A DNA stretch of 64,000 nucleotides from Bog-756 sp963713625 (GTDB lineage Bacteria; Actinomycetota; Acidimicrobiia; Acidimicrobiales; RAAP-2). Position numbers and translations under genes: made by a program. The notes beneath the pieces are model-generated. The model did not search any database. It was not told the DNA's origin and was given only the letters and a program-made list of their open reading frames with translations. This document shows positions 52,259 through 62,579 of the stretch, one piece after another. Within the stretch, counting starts at the first letter, position 1, and each line of letters opens with the position of its first letter. The stretch lies in contig CAVQMN010000005.1 of the NCBI GenBank assembly GCA_963713625.1, forward strand, positions 124,001-188,000. The letters run 5' to 3'.

Positions 52259-53254
52259 TCAGGTCTCCGCTCCGCCCCACCGCCACACGGCTGAGCCCCA
52301 GGTCATGCCGGCCCCGAAACCGGCGAACAGTATGAGATCCCCATCCCTGATCCGCCCACTCTCGATGGCCTCGATCAGCGAGAGCGGGATCGATGCCGCC
52401 GATGTGTTCCCGGTCGACCCGATGATCGATGCCACCCGATCGGGTGGCAGATTGAGCCGTCCGGCCACCGATTCCATGATCCTGGCATTCGCCTGGTGCG
52501 GCACGAACAGGTCGATGTCGGAGGGGTCGACACCCGAGCGCGCCATCGAGAGCCGGGCGGATTCCACGGTCACTCGGACGGCGTTCCGGAAGACCTCCTT
52601 TCCCTTCATCGACATCCCCGACCCGTGCTCGGCGTAAAGGATGTTCGAGAGGCTCCCATCGACGCCGAGGTCCCATCCGAGCAGTGACCCGGGCCCTTCT
52701 GTCGCTTCGAGCACCAGGGCGGCCGCGCCGTCACCGAACAGAAAGGCGGTGGATCGGTCGCTCCAGTCGACCGCCCTGGTCATGGTGTCGGAGCCGATGA
52801 GGAGCACCCGCTCCATTCCGGCCGAGATCAGGCCCGACGCGACGACCAGGCCGTACATGAAACCCGCGCAGGCCGCGTTGAGGTCCACAGCCCCGCCGTT
52901 GACCCCGATCTCTTCGGCCACCATGGCGGAGGACGCCGGCATCAGCTTGTCCGGAGTGGTCGTGCACAGTACGAGCAGGCCGATGTCGTTCGGGGCGATG
53001 CCGGCTGTCTCCAGCGCCCTCCGACCGGCCCGAACGGCCAGTTCGCCCGTCGTCCCGATCATGCCCGGTTGGGAATCCTCTTCACCCCCGGCCACAAACG
53101 GACCGGATGCGGCGCGGCGGAACTGGATCCCTGATCGTTCGACGATCCACTCGTCGGTTGTTTCGAGAATGCCCGCAATGTCATCGTTCGAGACGACCGT
53201 GTCGGGCAGCGCTCCACCCCAACCCCGAATGGCGCAGCCCCGGCCGAAGGTCAT
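52259..53254 (-). CDS. fabH: 3-oxoacyl-ACP synthase III (FabH-like)
   Basis: A 331-residue ketosynthase. The catalytic triad is Cys129 (NAACAGFMYGL), His253 (VPHQANARI) and Asn283 (GSTGNTSAAS). TTDEWIVERSGIQFRR and FLFGDGAAALVLEATEG are further family blocks. FabH starts fatty acid synthesis by condensing acyl-CoA with malonyl-ACP. No other fatty acid gene is adjacent, so a role in a specialised lipid or in housekeeping cannot be decided. Complete by length (E. coli FabH is 317). Confidence 0.93.
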   Translation of the reverse strand: MTFGRGCAIRGWGGALPDTVVSNDDIAGILETTDEWIVERSGIQFRRAASGPFVAGGEEDSQPGMIGTTGELAVRAGRRALETAGIAPNDIGLLVLCTTTPDKLMPASSAMVAEEIGVNGGAVDLNAACAGFMYGLVVASGLISAGMERVLLIGSDTMTRAVDWSDRSTAFLFGDGAAALVLEATEGPGSLLGWDLGVDGSLSNILYAEHGSGMSMKGKEVFRNAVRVTVESARLSMARSGVDPSDIDLFVPHQANARIMESVAGRLNLPPDRVASIIGSTGNTSAASIPLSLIEAIESGRIRDGDLILFAGFGAGMTWGSAVWRWGGAET

Positions 53255-53446
53255 GTGGCCTCATGGCCTGAAGAGTGCGGATCGATTCGGATGGGGGCAA
53301 GGCTATGGGTGAGACCGAGTTACCCGGGAGTCAGTTGGCCAGAAGAGTCGGTCGTCCCATTTCGGCCGCCCGGCCAGGCCCTCAAGGCGCCATCCCTCCC
53401 CGGTGGATCGGTGTCGGCCGCCGCCCGACGGAAGTTGAAGTTCGAA

Positions 53447-54007
53447 CTAATTTCCGAAGCTACGGGCCATTTTGCGGGCAACGTAGCGCGCCACCCGGTA
53501 GACCCCGGGAAACCGTTGGATTGAGACGACCATTCGATCGACCAGGACGCGGGAGAGCCGATTCCGGAAGGCTTCGAGTTCGGATCGCACCCCGTCAAGT
53601 TCCGACCGTGCCTCCTGGAGTTGGGAACGTTCTGCCCCGAGTCGCGACTGCGCCTCTTCCAGCTGGTGCCTGGTCCCCGAGAGCGCCCGTTCGACCTCGG
53701 GGAGCCGGGTGGCATCCTGCAGTAGCGAGGCGATGTACTCCTGGTTGATGAGCCGTTCCTTCTGGAGGCAACGGACCTCATTGTCCAGGACAACGTTCTC
53801 TTCGACCCGCTCCCGCAGCCTGAGCTCGAGTTCGGCGATCCGGCTCTCGAGGACGGCATGCTCCACCAGCGCCGACTGGTCGGTGTGGTCGTTACCGGGA
53901 TCGGAAAGACGGGCATGAGTCATAGAATTCCGTGGCGTCGCCGGCCTCACCGCCTCACCTGGCGGGTCATTCATGGTGGTAGGAGCGATGGGTCCGCCGT
54001 CGTTCAT
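53447..54007 (-). CDS. Coiled-coil protein of the glycan cluster
   Basis: A 186-residue protein with an ATG overlapping the stop of the glycosyltransferase gene (54004-54007). From about residue 45 to 145 it is one long coiled coil (ESRIAELELRLRERVEENVV, QLQEARSELDGVRSELEAFR). The end is basic and amphipathic (IQRFPGVYRVARYVARKM). It has no enzyme motif. The same plan, a coiled coil plus a basic amphipathic tail, closes the GT2 protein at 56275, so both may assemble glycosyltransferases at the membrane (inference). Confidence 0.72.
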   Translation of the reverse strand: MNDGGPIAPTTMNDPPGEAVRPATPRNSMTHARLSDPGNDHTDQSALVEHAVLESRIAELELRLRERVEENVVLDNEVRCLQKERLINQEYIASLLQDATRLPEVERALSGTRHQLEEAQSRLGAERSQLQEARSELDGVRSELEAFRNRLSRVLVDRMVVSIQRFPGVYRVARYVARKMARSFGN

Positions 54008-56061
54008 GTGCTCAATCCTTCGTCCCCGTACGTCGAACCGCTCGACCGTGGCTTGATTTTATCAGTGAGTGCCTTTTCCACGACAGTTGACCACGACGCT
54101 CCGGCCGGTTGCTCCGTCCAGATGTCGTGGAGAGCACGGATCCGCTTTCTGTGGTTCTCCCACAACTGCGGGTCATCGAGGAGGGTGGCGACGTTGAGCG
54201 CGAACTCGGCCGGGTCGTCGGTGATGGCCAGGGCACCGCTCTGGAAAAGGTCGATTCCTTCGGCCCCGACCGCGGTGGTGACGGTGGGCACGCCGTACTG
54301 CAGGGCCTCGATCGTCTTCAGCTTCACCCCTGCCCCGAATCTCACGGGAACGATGGCCACCCGGGCGTCGTTGTAGAACTGGGCGAGATCGCCGACGTGG
54401 CCCTCGAAATGAAGGTTCGGGCTCGCGTACTGCAACAATTCAGATGGTGGATCCTGCCCGGTGACCCGAAGGCGAACCCAAGGGACCCGGGCCCGTATGA
54501 GCGGAAGGACCTTCTGCACGAACCAGGTGAGACCGTCCCCATTCGGCGATCCGGCACCGGAGAGCCAACCGGCGACCAGGATGACATCCCGCCGCTGGTC
54601 GAAGGCCTGATCGGTCCACTGGGGTTCGCTCAACCGAGCTTCGATGACGTGGACGGGTGGTGCGCCGTCGATCTTCCGGGCGAATCCGGCCTCGAGTTCG
54701 CTGATGCAGACGGCCTGGTCGGCATCAGCGAAATACCCTTGCTCGGACTCCTGCATGGCTCGCGCTTCAGCCCGCAGACGCTCGTTGACCAACGGGTCGG
54801 TGGACAACAGGGCCTGGCGCTCGGTGCGACGGAAATACAGCGCTTCGGCGTCATAGACGACGGCCGCCTGTGGCTGATGTCTCCGGACCATGGGACCGAA
54901 CAACTCGTAAATGTAGGGGCGGGAGATGATGACCACGTCGTATTGGATGTGGGGCAGCCGCAAATGCTCCTCGAGGTCACCTTCGAGGATCCTGACCCCC
55001 ATTCGGCAGAGTTCGCTCCGGCTGCCTTCATCCGTCCCGGCAGGAAACAGCGAAACAAAATGATCTCCGGACGATGTGAGCTCGGAGAGGGCGTCGACCA
55101 TCCTGCCGAACCCGGATCCGAGCGATGCGGCCGGGATCCTGTCGTCGATGACCAGGATCCGATTTGGTCGTCCCATCCCTACCCACGTCGACGCTTCCTC
55201 GATTTCGTCGGCCGTGCCGACTTGCTCCAGGCGCTGTTTCAACACCTCCGACCAGCGTTTGACGATCTGCTTGCGGTTGCGCAGTGTCAGGAAGATCTTG
55301 TACGGCGAATCGACGCTGGCGGACTGGATGTGTTGCACCCTGGAGAGCGGTTGCAGCCAGACCTCGTGACCGATCTCTTGAATGCGCAAACAGAGGTCGA
55401 CATCCTCGAAATAGGCCGGATAGTAGATCTCGTCGAATCCACCGAGCCGATCCCAGGTCGACTTCCTGACCAGTAAGGAAGCCCCTGAGCAGTAGTCGAC
55501 TCTCCGTGCCCAATCAAACCGGTGGGCCACACCGGTCCCTCTTCGGCTGACCGCCGAGGTGGATCCATCTGCGAAGAGCAGCGAGCCTGACTCCTGCAGG
55601 GTGCCGTCAATATTGAGAAGGAGACTGCCGACAGCCGAGATCGTCGGCCGGGCTTCGGCTGTGTCGACAAGCTCGCCCATCCAATATCGGTCCACGATGG
55701 TGTCATCGTTCAAGAGCAGGATGTATCGGCCCCTTGCAAATTCGACGGCCGCATTGCAGGCACCGCCGTATCCGAGGTTGACGCGCGATTGGATGATCCG
55801 GGCTCCGTGCACGCTCTCCGTCAGCTCTCTCAGCAACGCAGGGGTCGGCTCGTTCAGGGTGATGATCACCTCGAAGCTGACGGTACGTTCGATCCGCGAA
55901 ACAGCACGTAGGCAGTTGAGGAGGTGGGGTGCCGAACGCCAGCCGAGTACGACGACCGTCACAACCGGATCTGATGCCTCCTCGAACCACACCGGCGGCC
56001 TCTCGAAGGAGAATGATTCGACCGGGGAGACAGGCTCGGGTCCTCCGACGTCAGGGTTCAC
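54004..56061 (-). CDS. Two-domain glycosyltransferase (GT2 plus GT4-type)
   Basis: A 685-residue protein. The GT2 domain (about 32-260) has VTVVVLGWRSAPHLLNCLRA, the DxD-type LLLNDDTIVDRYW and YFEDVDLCLRIQEIGHEVWL. The second half (about 310-660) is a GT-B domain with ILVIDDRIPAASLGSGFGRM at its start and GAGVKLKTIEALQYGVPTVT, the donor-binding loop. Both domains use nucleotide sugars, so the protein probably adds two sugars in succession to a surface glycan. No membrane segment is present. It is first in its operon with the coiled-coil protein; the 213-bp region upstream shows no gene. Confidence 0.92.
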   Translation of the reverse strand: MNPDVGGPEPVSPVESFSFERPPVWFEEASDPVVTVVVLGWRSAPHLLNCLRAVSRIERTVSFEVIITLNEPTPALLRELTESVHGARIIQSRVNLGYGGACNAAVEFARGRYILLLNDDTIVDRYWMGELVDTAEARPTISAVGSLLLNIDGTLQESGSLLFADGSTSAVSRRGTGVAHRFDWARRVDYCSGASLLVRKSTWDRLGGFDEIYYPAYFEDVDLCLRIQEIGHEVWLQPLSRVQHIQSASVDSPYKIFLTLRNRKQIVKRWSEVLKQRLEQVGTADEIEEASTWVGMGRPNRILVIDDRIPAASLGSGFGRMVDALSELTSSGDHFVSLFPAGTDEGSRSELCRMGVRILEGDLEEHLRLPHIQYDVVIISRPYIYELFGPMVRRHQPQAAVVYDAEALYFRRTERQALLSTDPLVNERLRAEARAMQESEQGYFADADQAVCISELEAGFARKIDGAPPVHVIEARLSEPQWTDQAFDQRRDVILVAGWLSGAGSPNGDGLTWFVQKVLPLIRARVPWVRLRVTGQDPPSELLQYASPNLHFEGHVGDLAQFYNDARVAIVPVRFGAGVKLKTIEALQYGVPTVTTAVGAEGIDLFQSGALAITDDPAEFALNVATLLDDPQLWENHRKRIRALHDIWTEQPAGASWSTVVEKALTDKIKPRSSGSTYGDEGLST

Positions 56062-56274
56062 GCCGATATGCCCGCGCTCGAACCCATACTCAGCACATCC
56101 ACCTCATAATTCGAAGCACATTCATCCAGTTCAGGGCCTCCGAAGCGGAGCCCATTGCGGGGCGACGGATACCGCAACATCGTACATTCTTTCCGGGACA
56201 GGCTCATTTTTGGGTCTCTTCCCAGAAAAGGCCGCCCGGCGGATCAGCCGATGGGCGGAATGCGATCCTCAATC

Positions 56275-57381
56275 TCAGCGGAGCCACTTGCGGGCCCCCG
56301 CGTAGACGCGCCGGGGAACCGAGAGGAATCGCAGGGTCTTCGTGGCTCTGAGGGCGGCGAGTTCCTGGTCCAACGAGGTGGCCTGGGCCAGGAGCACCGC
56401 CTGGGCCTGCTGTGCTCGTTCGACCTCTTCCCGGGTCGGGGCCGACTGCTTCTCCGCCGCGAGGGCGTTCCGGGCACGGACGCCGTCCGCCTCGGCCCTG
56501 GCCAGGTCCGACCGAACGGCGGCCAGCCGGTCCATCAGGTCGTGCACCGTGGGCTCACCCCTCGAACCGCTGCCTGCCGACCGCGTGTCGCCCGCTTCGG
56601 CCAGCGCGGCTTCATAGGCCCCGATGACCGTCGTGAGGTGCGTGACGTAGAGCTCACGGTGCTTTTGGGCGATCCGGATCCCGTCGGCCCGGCTGACCGG
56701 ATGACCGGGCGCGGTTGCCTTTCCGTCGTCGGCAGCCCTCGTGAAGCCGATCGAAGGAAGCTTGGCAAACGACCAGCCCGTCTCGGCCAGGGAGAGGAAG
56801 AGGTCCCGATCCTGGCCCGTCTCCAGGTGTTCGTCCCAACCCCCGACCTTTTCTATGGCTGATCGGCGAAACACCGCGCACGACTCGAATCGAACTTCTG
56901 CCACCACCGAGGGCAGGTCGCCCCCGGAGACCACGATGGGCTCGTCGCCACCCTGCCGCCGACCGTCCGCCAGCACCGCCGCGACGGTCGAGTCCTCGTG
57001 CAAGGTGGTTGTTGCATCAGGAAGGAATCCCTCCAGGGGGAGCGTGTGGGCATCGAGGTACAGCAGGAATGGCGCCCGGGAGAGGCGGGTACCTTCGTTT
57101 CGTGCCCGGCTCAGTCCCCTGTGGTCCTGTCGGACGACGTGATAACCCCCGGACTCGAGGCGATCGAGCTCGCGCACGGTGTCGACGTCGGTCGAGCCGT
57201 CGTCAACGATGAACAGTTCGTGGACACCGTCTCCCGGAAGCTCCTCTACCAGTTCCTGCAGACGAATCCCGTCGTTGCGGGTCGTGACGATCACGTCGAC
57301 CTGGCCATGGGGTGAACCTGGTGGAGGCGCCGGCGGGTTGACGTCCTGCCTTTCCGGCGGCTGTTCCTCGGGATCGCTCAT
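56275..57381 (-). CDS. GT2 glycosyltransferase with C-terminal coiled coil
   Basis: A 368-residue protein starting MSDPEEQPPERQDVNPPAPP, in ATGA overlap with the stop of the upstream GT4-type gene (57378-57381). The GT2 fold shows VDVIVTTRNDGIRLQELVEE, FIVDDGSTDVDTVRELDRLE and a DxD-like FLLYLDAHTLPL, then FRRSAIEKVGGWDEHLETGQ. Residues about 270-345 form a coiled coil, and the end LRFLSVPRRVYAGARKWLR is basic. The longer frame to 57759 lies inside the neighbouring gene and is not used. Confidence 0.88.
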   Translation of the reverse strand: MSDPEEQPPERQDVNPPAPPPGSPHGQVDVIVTTRNDGIRLQELVEELPGDGVHELFIVDDGSTDVDTVRELDRLESGGYHVVRQDHRGLSRARNEGTRLSRAPFLLYLDAHTLPLEGFLPDATTTLHEDSTVAAVLADGRRQGGDEPIVVSGGDLPSVVAEVRFESCAVFRRSAIEKVGGWDEHLETGQDRDLFLSLAETGWSFAKLPSIGFTRAADDGKATAPGHPVSRADGIRIAQKHRELYVTHLTTVIGAYEAALAEAGDTRSAGSGSRGEPTVHDLMDRLAAVRSDLARAEADGVRARNALAAEKQSAPTREEVERAQQAQAVLLAQATSLDQELAALRATKTLRFLSVPRRVYAGARKWLR

Positions 57382-59762
57382 ACCGGCACCGGTCGTGACT
57401 GCCGCAGACGTTCCGCATGGACGGACAGCTGCTCCCCGACAGCCTGAGGACTGCGGGTTCTCGCCATGTGGGCACGAGCCCGGTCCCCACGGGTCGCAGC
57501 TCCGGCAGGATCGTCGTGGATCCGTCGGAGGGCTTCGGCCGCGGCATCGAGGTCTGGTTCCGCCCAACGCCCGAGACCACCGTAAACGGCGACATCGTCG
57601 GGAATGGGCACTGCTTCGGCAGGGACCAGATAGGCGGTGTCCTGGTCCATGAATTCGAGGTTTGCCGACCACCCGGTGGCAACGACCGGCTTGCCCAGTG
57701 CCATGGCCTCGGCCATCCCCAGCCCGAATCCCTCGGATCGATGGAGCGAGGCATAGCAATCAGACAGCTCCATCATGGCTTTCACGTGATGGGATGGTAC
57801 GGCACCGTCCATCACGAGAACGTCGGGTCGGTCGATTGTCGACCGCAGGAGCTCCAGCTCCTCCCAATGCCGGTCGCCACCGACGCTCTTGAGGACGAGA
57901 TGGGCACCGTCGCCCGGATCGAATGCCCGGCTATAGGCATCCAGGAGACCGAGGGGATTTTTGCGTTCGAAGACACTGGCGAAGTCGAAGGTGAAGAGCA
58001 CGACGAATCCCGGGGGAAGCCCGAGGTCCCGGCGGGTGAGCGACGTGCTCCAGTCGGGCACGGGTACCGGCATCGAAATCGGTACGACCCGTCCGAAGCC
58101 GGTCTGTTCGAGGGCTGCGGCGATGAACCGGCTCGGGGCCCAGACCTCGTCGACGAGTTCGAAGGCATACCGGAAGGTGTCGGGGACCCGTTCCGCCTCC
58201 CAGAACCAGATGCCGGCGCTGTTCCGCTCGGCCACCATGGAACGGGGAAGACCGGCCATCACCGTGCCGAGCATGTCGGCATTGATACAGAAAACATTGG
58301 TGTCGAACGACCAGTCGTCACCCCAGCTGTGGCCCGGCTGATATCCGAGCCACCCGGTGTACGGATCGACGCTCATGGCGTTGGTCGGAACGCCAGCCGC
58401 CGCCGCCGCCGACAAGACCAGTCGGGCGGCTTGGCCCACTCCCAGCTCCGTATTCAGGTAGCCCAGCACGTTGAGACCTGGCCGCAGGGGTGATTCGCCC
58501 CGGGAACCAGCCGTGCCCTCGAGTTCGGCGATCCGGGACGAGAGCCGTGAGCGCAGTCCTTCGGGGACACCGGTCGCCCTCGGATCGCTGTCGCCGACCA
58601 CCCATCGGTAGAAGTCCTGCGCATGGTGAGGATTGATCAGGGGATCGACGAAGTAGCGCTGCAGGTCCCGGTGAAGCGTCCAGAGTGTGTAGAGGTAGAT
58701 CGGAAGCCGGGTACTGCCTACTTCGGCGGCCTCGATCCACGCCTCGAACCCGCGTGGATCGGAAAAGGGGTTGGGGGGTCGCTCCACGACCCCCCGGTCG
58801 GCTTCGATCAGTCCGTTCCGGTATGTACGACGGTAGACAGAGGTCATGACCAGCCCAGAGGGTGTCACGCTCCATCCGTACGGGATGGCGATGTCGTCGA
58901 AGTAGCCTTCGGCCAGAACCTGGTCGCGATAACTGCGGCACAGCTCGGCGAGGACCGGATGGTCGCTGAGGAAGATACGCGGGCGTTCCCCCTGATTCAC
59001 CGACAACAGGTGGGGTCTGGTCGGATCCAGCCCACTGAAGTGGAAAAAGACCAGGGGCCGACCATCAGCAGAGATCACATCACCCTGCCTGGTCAAGGGG
59101 CGTTGACCGATGTTCCAGTAGGCCACGTTGCAGCCGGGATCGCGAATCACGTGATGGGGGAAGCAGTCGATGAAGTCGACCCACCGCTGATCGGTGAACA
59201 GCATGTTGGCAAAGTCGACCACGGCATCGCGCTCGAGGCGCGTCTTCCAGAACTCGAGGAACCCGCTGTCGATCGACCCGACCCCGGTTCCCATGAATCC
59301 GAGGTTGTACATGCCCGTGGCCAAGAAGTCAGCCTCGATGGGGGTCCTCCCATCGCGGGGAAGGGGCCGGAGATGGTGCGGGGTGACGACGACGCCATGT
59401 TGCGCGGCGAGATCGGCCAGATGGCCCACATCCCCGAAAATCTCGATGTCGGGGTCGAAGTAGAGCACCGGTCGCCCCGTCTTCTCGAGGATGTGGGTGA
59501 GCAACCAGGGCTTGACCGCGGTCGAGAATTCGAGGACCGAGTACATGGCGGCCATGGCATGTCCGAGACCGTTTCCGAGTCCCACCTCGTCAAGGGAGAG
59601 CGTGGGAAACGGTTCATCGCTCGCCGGCCCGATTCGCTCACCGTCGATCACCAGCACCCAGAGCGTGACGTCGGGGTGGTGTCTCTTGAGGGACTTCGCC
59701 AGCACCCGCGCCCGCGGAAGATAATTACGGGCGACGATGGTGCAGCAGGTGAAGGGGCCCAT
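57378..59762 (-). CDS. Large two-part glycosyltransferase (GT8-like N-terminus, GT4-type C-terminus)
   Basis: A 794-residue protein. The N-terminal 250 residues resemble a GT-A/GT8-type fold (TCCTIVARNYLPRARVLAKS, PVLYFDPDIEIFGDVGHLAD with a DxD, and CNVAYWNIGQRPL). The second part, from about 430, is GT-B: LNVLGYLNTELGVGQAARLV, KNPLGLLDAYSRAF and SEGFGLGMAEAMALGKPVVA, the donor-binding loop with two Glu. It begins MGPFTCCTIVAR with no ribosome site but a TGGTACAAT box 6 nt before the ATG, as in leaderless transcripts. It is coupled by ATGA to the GT2 gene. Confidence 0.88.
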   Translation of the reverse strand: MGPFTCCTIVARNYLPRARVLAKSLKRHHPDVTLWVLVIDGERIGPASDEPFPTLSLDEVGLGNGLGHAMAAMYSVLEFSTAVKPWLLTHILEKTGRPVLYFDPDIEIFGDVGHLADLAAQHGVVVTPHHLRPLPRDGRTPIEADFLATGMYNLGFMGTGVGSIDSGFLEFWKTRLERDAVVDFANMLFTDQRWVDFIDCFPHHVIRDPGCNVAYWNIGQRPLTRQGDVISADGRPLVFFHFSGLDPTRPHLLSVNQGERPRIFLSDHPVLAELCRSYRDQVLAEGYFDDIAIPYGWSVTPSGLVMTSVYRRTYRNGLIEADRGVVERPPNPFSDPRGFEAWIEAAEVGSTRLPIYLYTLWTLHRDLQRYFVDPLINPHHAQDFYRWVVGDSDPRATGVPEGLRSRLSSRIAELEGTAGSRGESPLRPGLNVLGYLNTELGVGQAARLVLSAAAAAGVPTNAMSVDPYTGWLGYQPGHSWGDDWSFDTNVFCINADMLGTVMAGLPRSMVAERNSAGIWFWEAERVPDTFRYAFELVDEVWAPSRFIAAALEQTGFGRVVPISMPVPVPDWSTSLTRRDLGLPPGFVVLFTFDFASVFERKNPLGLLDAYSRAFDPGDGAHLVLKSVGGDRHWEELELLRSTIDRPDVLVMDGAVPSHHVKAMMELSDCYASLHRSEGFGLGMAEAMALGKPVVATGWSANLEFMDQDTAYLVPAEAVPIPDDVAVYGGLGRWAEPDLDAAAEALRRIHDDPAGAATRGDRARAHMARTRSPQAVGEQLSVHAERLRQSRPVPV

Positions 59763-59777
59763 CGGCGGATTGTACCA
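59763..59777 (-). promoter_or_regulatory. Extended -10 box of a likely leaderless promoter
   Basis: TGGTACAAT ends 6 nt before the ATG of the large glycosyltransferase, with CCGCCG between. That places the transcription start at or next to the A of the ATG. No ribosome site is present, which fits a leaderless mRNA, common in actinobacteria. Confidence 0.5.
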
Positions 59778-60043
59778 AGCGGACCAGGGCGGATCGGGAG
59801 GTGTCCGTGCCAACGGACACGATTTCGGGCACCGCCTTCGACGGCCTCCGCCGTCCGTCTCCCACGATGGGGCACCATCGTTGATCCGACCGCCGGTGTG
59901 ACCGGAACGCAGATCGTCCGGGCACGTGGACGTGGCCAAAGGCAAGGGCGTCGATTCACAGCAAACTCTAAAGGATGGGATCCATCGGGCGAGGATGGTG
60001 ACGTGGCAAAGCAGACGTCACCTATTGGTTTACGAGGCAGGAG

Positions 60044-62374
60044 TTACCGTCGCCGTATTCTCATGTCCAGCAACCATCCGACGGCCAGGGCCACCAGCGT
60101 CAACGCGGCAAGTACGACGCCCAGTTCGAAGGCCTTCGGGCGGTATCGCAGCACGATGGTGTGCCGGCCGGGAGGAATGGTGGCCTGTATCTGGTCGGTC
60201 AGGAGACTGTGGAGGGGAAGAGCCTTCCCGTCCAGGGTGGCTGTCCAGCCGGGGTAATTGCCGATGTGAACGTCCAGGCGTGAGGTCGTCTCGGCGTCGA
60301 CCGCCAAGTGGAGGTCCTGGGGATCGGTGTCCGTGACGGCAATGGGCTGGGCCGACGGGTCGTCGGCCGGAGCACCCTGCGGCTGCAGTGTCACGACCGA
60401 GCCACCGGGGACCCGGAAGACACCCTCGCCGCCCACGGTCCCATCCGGGATGGTTCCGACCGGGCCGGCCGAGCCGGGGGGCTCGAGCACGATGGACACC
60501 CCATAGTCCCGAGCAAGCGACGCCGTGGTCATGGACGGACAGAAGTTGCCCAGAACCGGCTTGGAGACAGGCGTGTGGCTGAGCTTGGCGTAGGTCGGAA
60601 GATACGACTTCGGGAGGACGGCGTCGTACAGTCCCAGCTCGAGCACTCCGAAGGCGGCGTTGGCGTTGGGCAGGATTCCGAGGCTGGGGAGCTGGACCGG
60701 CTTCGGGCACTGGCCGAAGCCGACTCGCTGGTCTCCGGCGAGCTCTTGGAGCTGATGCTCGGCGGGAGTGACGGCAAGGAACTGCGTGCTCGACGACCAC
60801 AGGTTCGGCGCAGCCGTAAGCAGGAAGGCCGTTTCCGTGGCGAAGAGGATCAATGCCCCGGCGAGCGCCGCACCGCTCGACCCCATGCCGCCGCCTCCGC
60901 GCCCGTCCGCCTGAGATCGCACGACCAGGGCCAGGGCGACCGTCAAGGTGATGGCTCCGGCGATGCAAGGCCAGAGCAGGCTGTGGTCTCTGATGGCGTG
61001 GTCGAGTCCGTTTCCATGGGACTGCCGGATCACGAGGAGCAGGAGAAGGAGGCACAGAGCGGCTGCTGCCCCGGCCAGGCGTCGGGCCACAGCCTTGGTC
61101 GTGCCTGACTCCTTGACCAGTTGGAGACCGAAGGCGCCGAACACGGCGAGGATTCCGTCGAGTGGGATCAGCCCCCGACGCCACACGATCAGTTTGGCCC
61201 CGGGAATGTGGTCGAGAAGATGGGCCATCGGCGACAACCAAACGGCGGCGGCGAGGAAGAGGGCGGCGACGACGAGCCCGGCGACGGCAGGATGCCGCCA
61301 TCGGGAGGTCAGCGCTACCGCGGCAAGGGCCAGTACGGGGATGCCGACGAACGCAGCCGCCTCGTAGTAGTTGGCGGCACCGAAATACGCGCTGTGCAAT
61401 GTCGGAAAGCCGTCGTAACCGGCCACCAGAAGGTTGACCATGGAGCGGGGGGGGAGCGATGCGTACCCGCGCCTGGTCGAGACTGCTGATTTCGAGATGG
61501 CCTGGAGGCCGGGGAGGAGGAGCGGCGCCGCCAACAAGAGACCCGCGCCCACTCCGATGGCAGCCCGTCCCGCTGACCACAGGGCGCTGATCCCCCGGCG
61601 TTGCGCCCTCGATGCCAGCACCACGACCACCACGATGACCAGGATCACGAGCAGCATGACAAGGCTCTCGGGGTGGCCGCCGTAGGCGGCCACGCCAACG
61701 GTTACGGCAAGGAGGGGGAGATACCGCCACCCTCGCTCCTCGCCGAGCACGAGCAGCCCGGACCCGAGCACCCAGCCGAGCATGCAAAAGACTGTGGCCA
61801 TCGGCCAACCGGCCCAACCGCCAAAGGCGCCGCTGAGCTCGAAGACCGTCCCCGCGAACGCGCCGGCCAGGTTGCTGAGGCCCATCACCCGGGAGAAGAA
61901 AAGCATGCCCGTTCCCGCGAGGACGATCTTGACCAGTACGAATGTGGTGTAGGCGAAGCGGAGGGGAACGAGATAGGCCACGAGCATGGGCAGACTGAAC
62001 GTGCCCGACTGCATGTTGAAGGCCAGCGGTACACCCATGGCATTGAAGGGATTCCAGAGGGGCAGGTGACCCTGGTGGACGGACTTCCAGGCGATGTCCG
62101 TCCAGGGCAGGAACTGTTGGATCTGATCGGACGAGACCACGTTGTGGACGGCGGCCCCCCGGACCACGCCGAGGCCCATGACCGACAGGAGGTCGGAGGA
62201 GCCGAGCTTCGTCCCGTGCCAGAGCGTCGGGGCCATGGCGGCAAGGCAAACGACCACCAACCAGGCCGTGGCCAGAATCGTCGAAAGGTAGGGCCGGGCA
62301 GCGAACGATTCGCGCCTCATCCACCCATGGGCCGGTCGACTGTGCACATGGGCCATTCGGACGTAGTATTGCAC
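60044..62374 (-). CDS. YfhO-like polytopic membrane protein
   Basis: A 776-residue protein, GTG start, with about twelve hydrophobic helices (ILATAWLVVVCLAAMAPTLW, VTVGVAAYGGHPESLVMLLV) and a C-terminal outer domain reading LDVHIGNYPGWTATLDGKAL followed by PPGRHTIVLRYRPKAFELGV, the signature of the YfhO family. These GT-C-like proteins decorate wall polymers or lipids with sugars. SSDQIQQFLPWTDIAWKSVH and WNPFNAMGVPLAFNMQ near the start are the acidic and aromatic loop seen in the family. The start is uncertain (62374, 62356 or 62320). It lies between the glycosyltransferases and the divergent FkbM gene. Confidence 0.86.
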   Translation of the reverse strand: MQYYVRMAHVHSRPAHGWMRRESFAARPYLSTILATAWLVVVCLAAMAPTLWHGTKLGSSDLLSVMGLGVVRGAAVHNVVSSDQIQQFLPWTDIAWKSVHQGHLPLWNPFNAMGVPLAFNMQSGTFSLPMLVAYLVPLRFAYTTFVLVKIVLAGTGMLFFSRVMGLSNLAGAFAGTVFELSGAFGGWAGWPMATVFCMLGWVLGSGLLVLGEERGWRYLPLLAVTVGVAAYGGHPESLVMLLVILVIVVVVVLASRAQRRGISALWSAGRAAIGVGAGLLLAAPLLLPGLQAISKSAVSTRRGYASLPPRSMVNLLVAGYDGFPTLHSAYFGAANYYEAAAFVGIPVLALAAVALTSRWRHPAVAGLVVAALFLAAAVWLSPMAHLLDHIPGAKLIVWRRGLIPLDGILAVFGAFGLQLVKESGTTKAVARRLAGAAAALCLLLLLLVIRQSHGNGLDHAIRDHSLLWPCIAGAITLTVALALVVRSQADGRGGGGMGSSGAALAGALILFATETAFLLTAAPNLWSSSTQFLAVTPAEHQLQELAGDQRVGFGQCPKPVQLPSLGILPNANAAFGVLELGLYDAVLPKSYLPTYAKLSHTPVSKPVLGNFCPSMTTASLARDYGVSIVLEPPGSAGPVGTIPDGTVGGEGVFRVPGGSVVTLQPQGAPADDPSAQPIAVTDTDPQDLHLAVDAETTSRLDVHIGNYPGWTATLDGKALPLHSLLTDQIQATIPPGRHTIVLRYRPKAFELGVVLAALTLVALAVGWLLDMRIRRR

Positions 62375-62579
62375 GCGCTGTTGGATGATCAGCGGCGCAC
62401 CCCGAGGTGACTTCGGTCCCGATGCCGGATCCCCCGCTACCGACCTCCTCGGCCCGATCCGTGCTCTCGCCGTCCAGCGATTCGACGGTCGACAGGAACG
62501 CCATGGTCGCCGGTCGCGGCTGCCGGCTCATTGCCCGCACTAACCTGGGCGGGCAGAGAACCAGAGGATTGTCCACCAC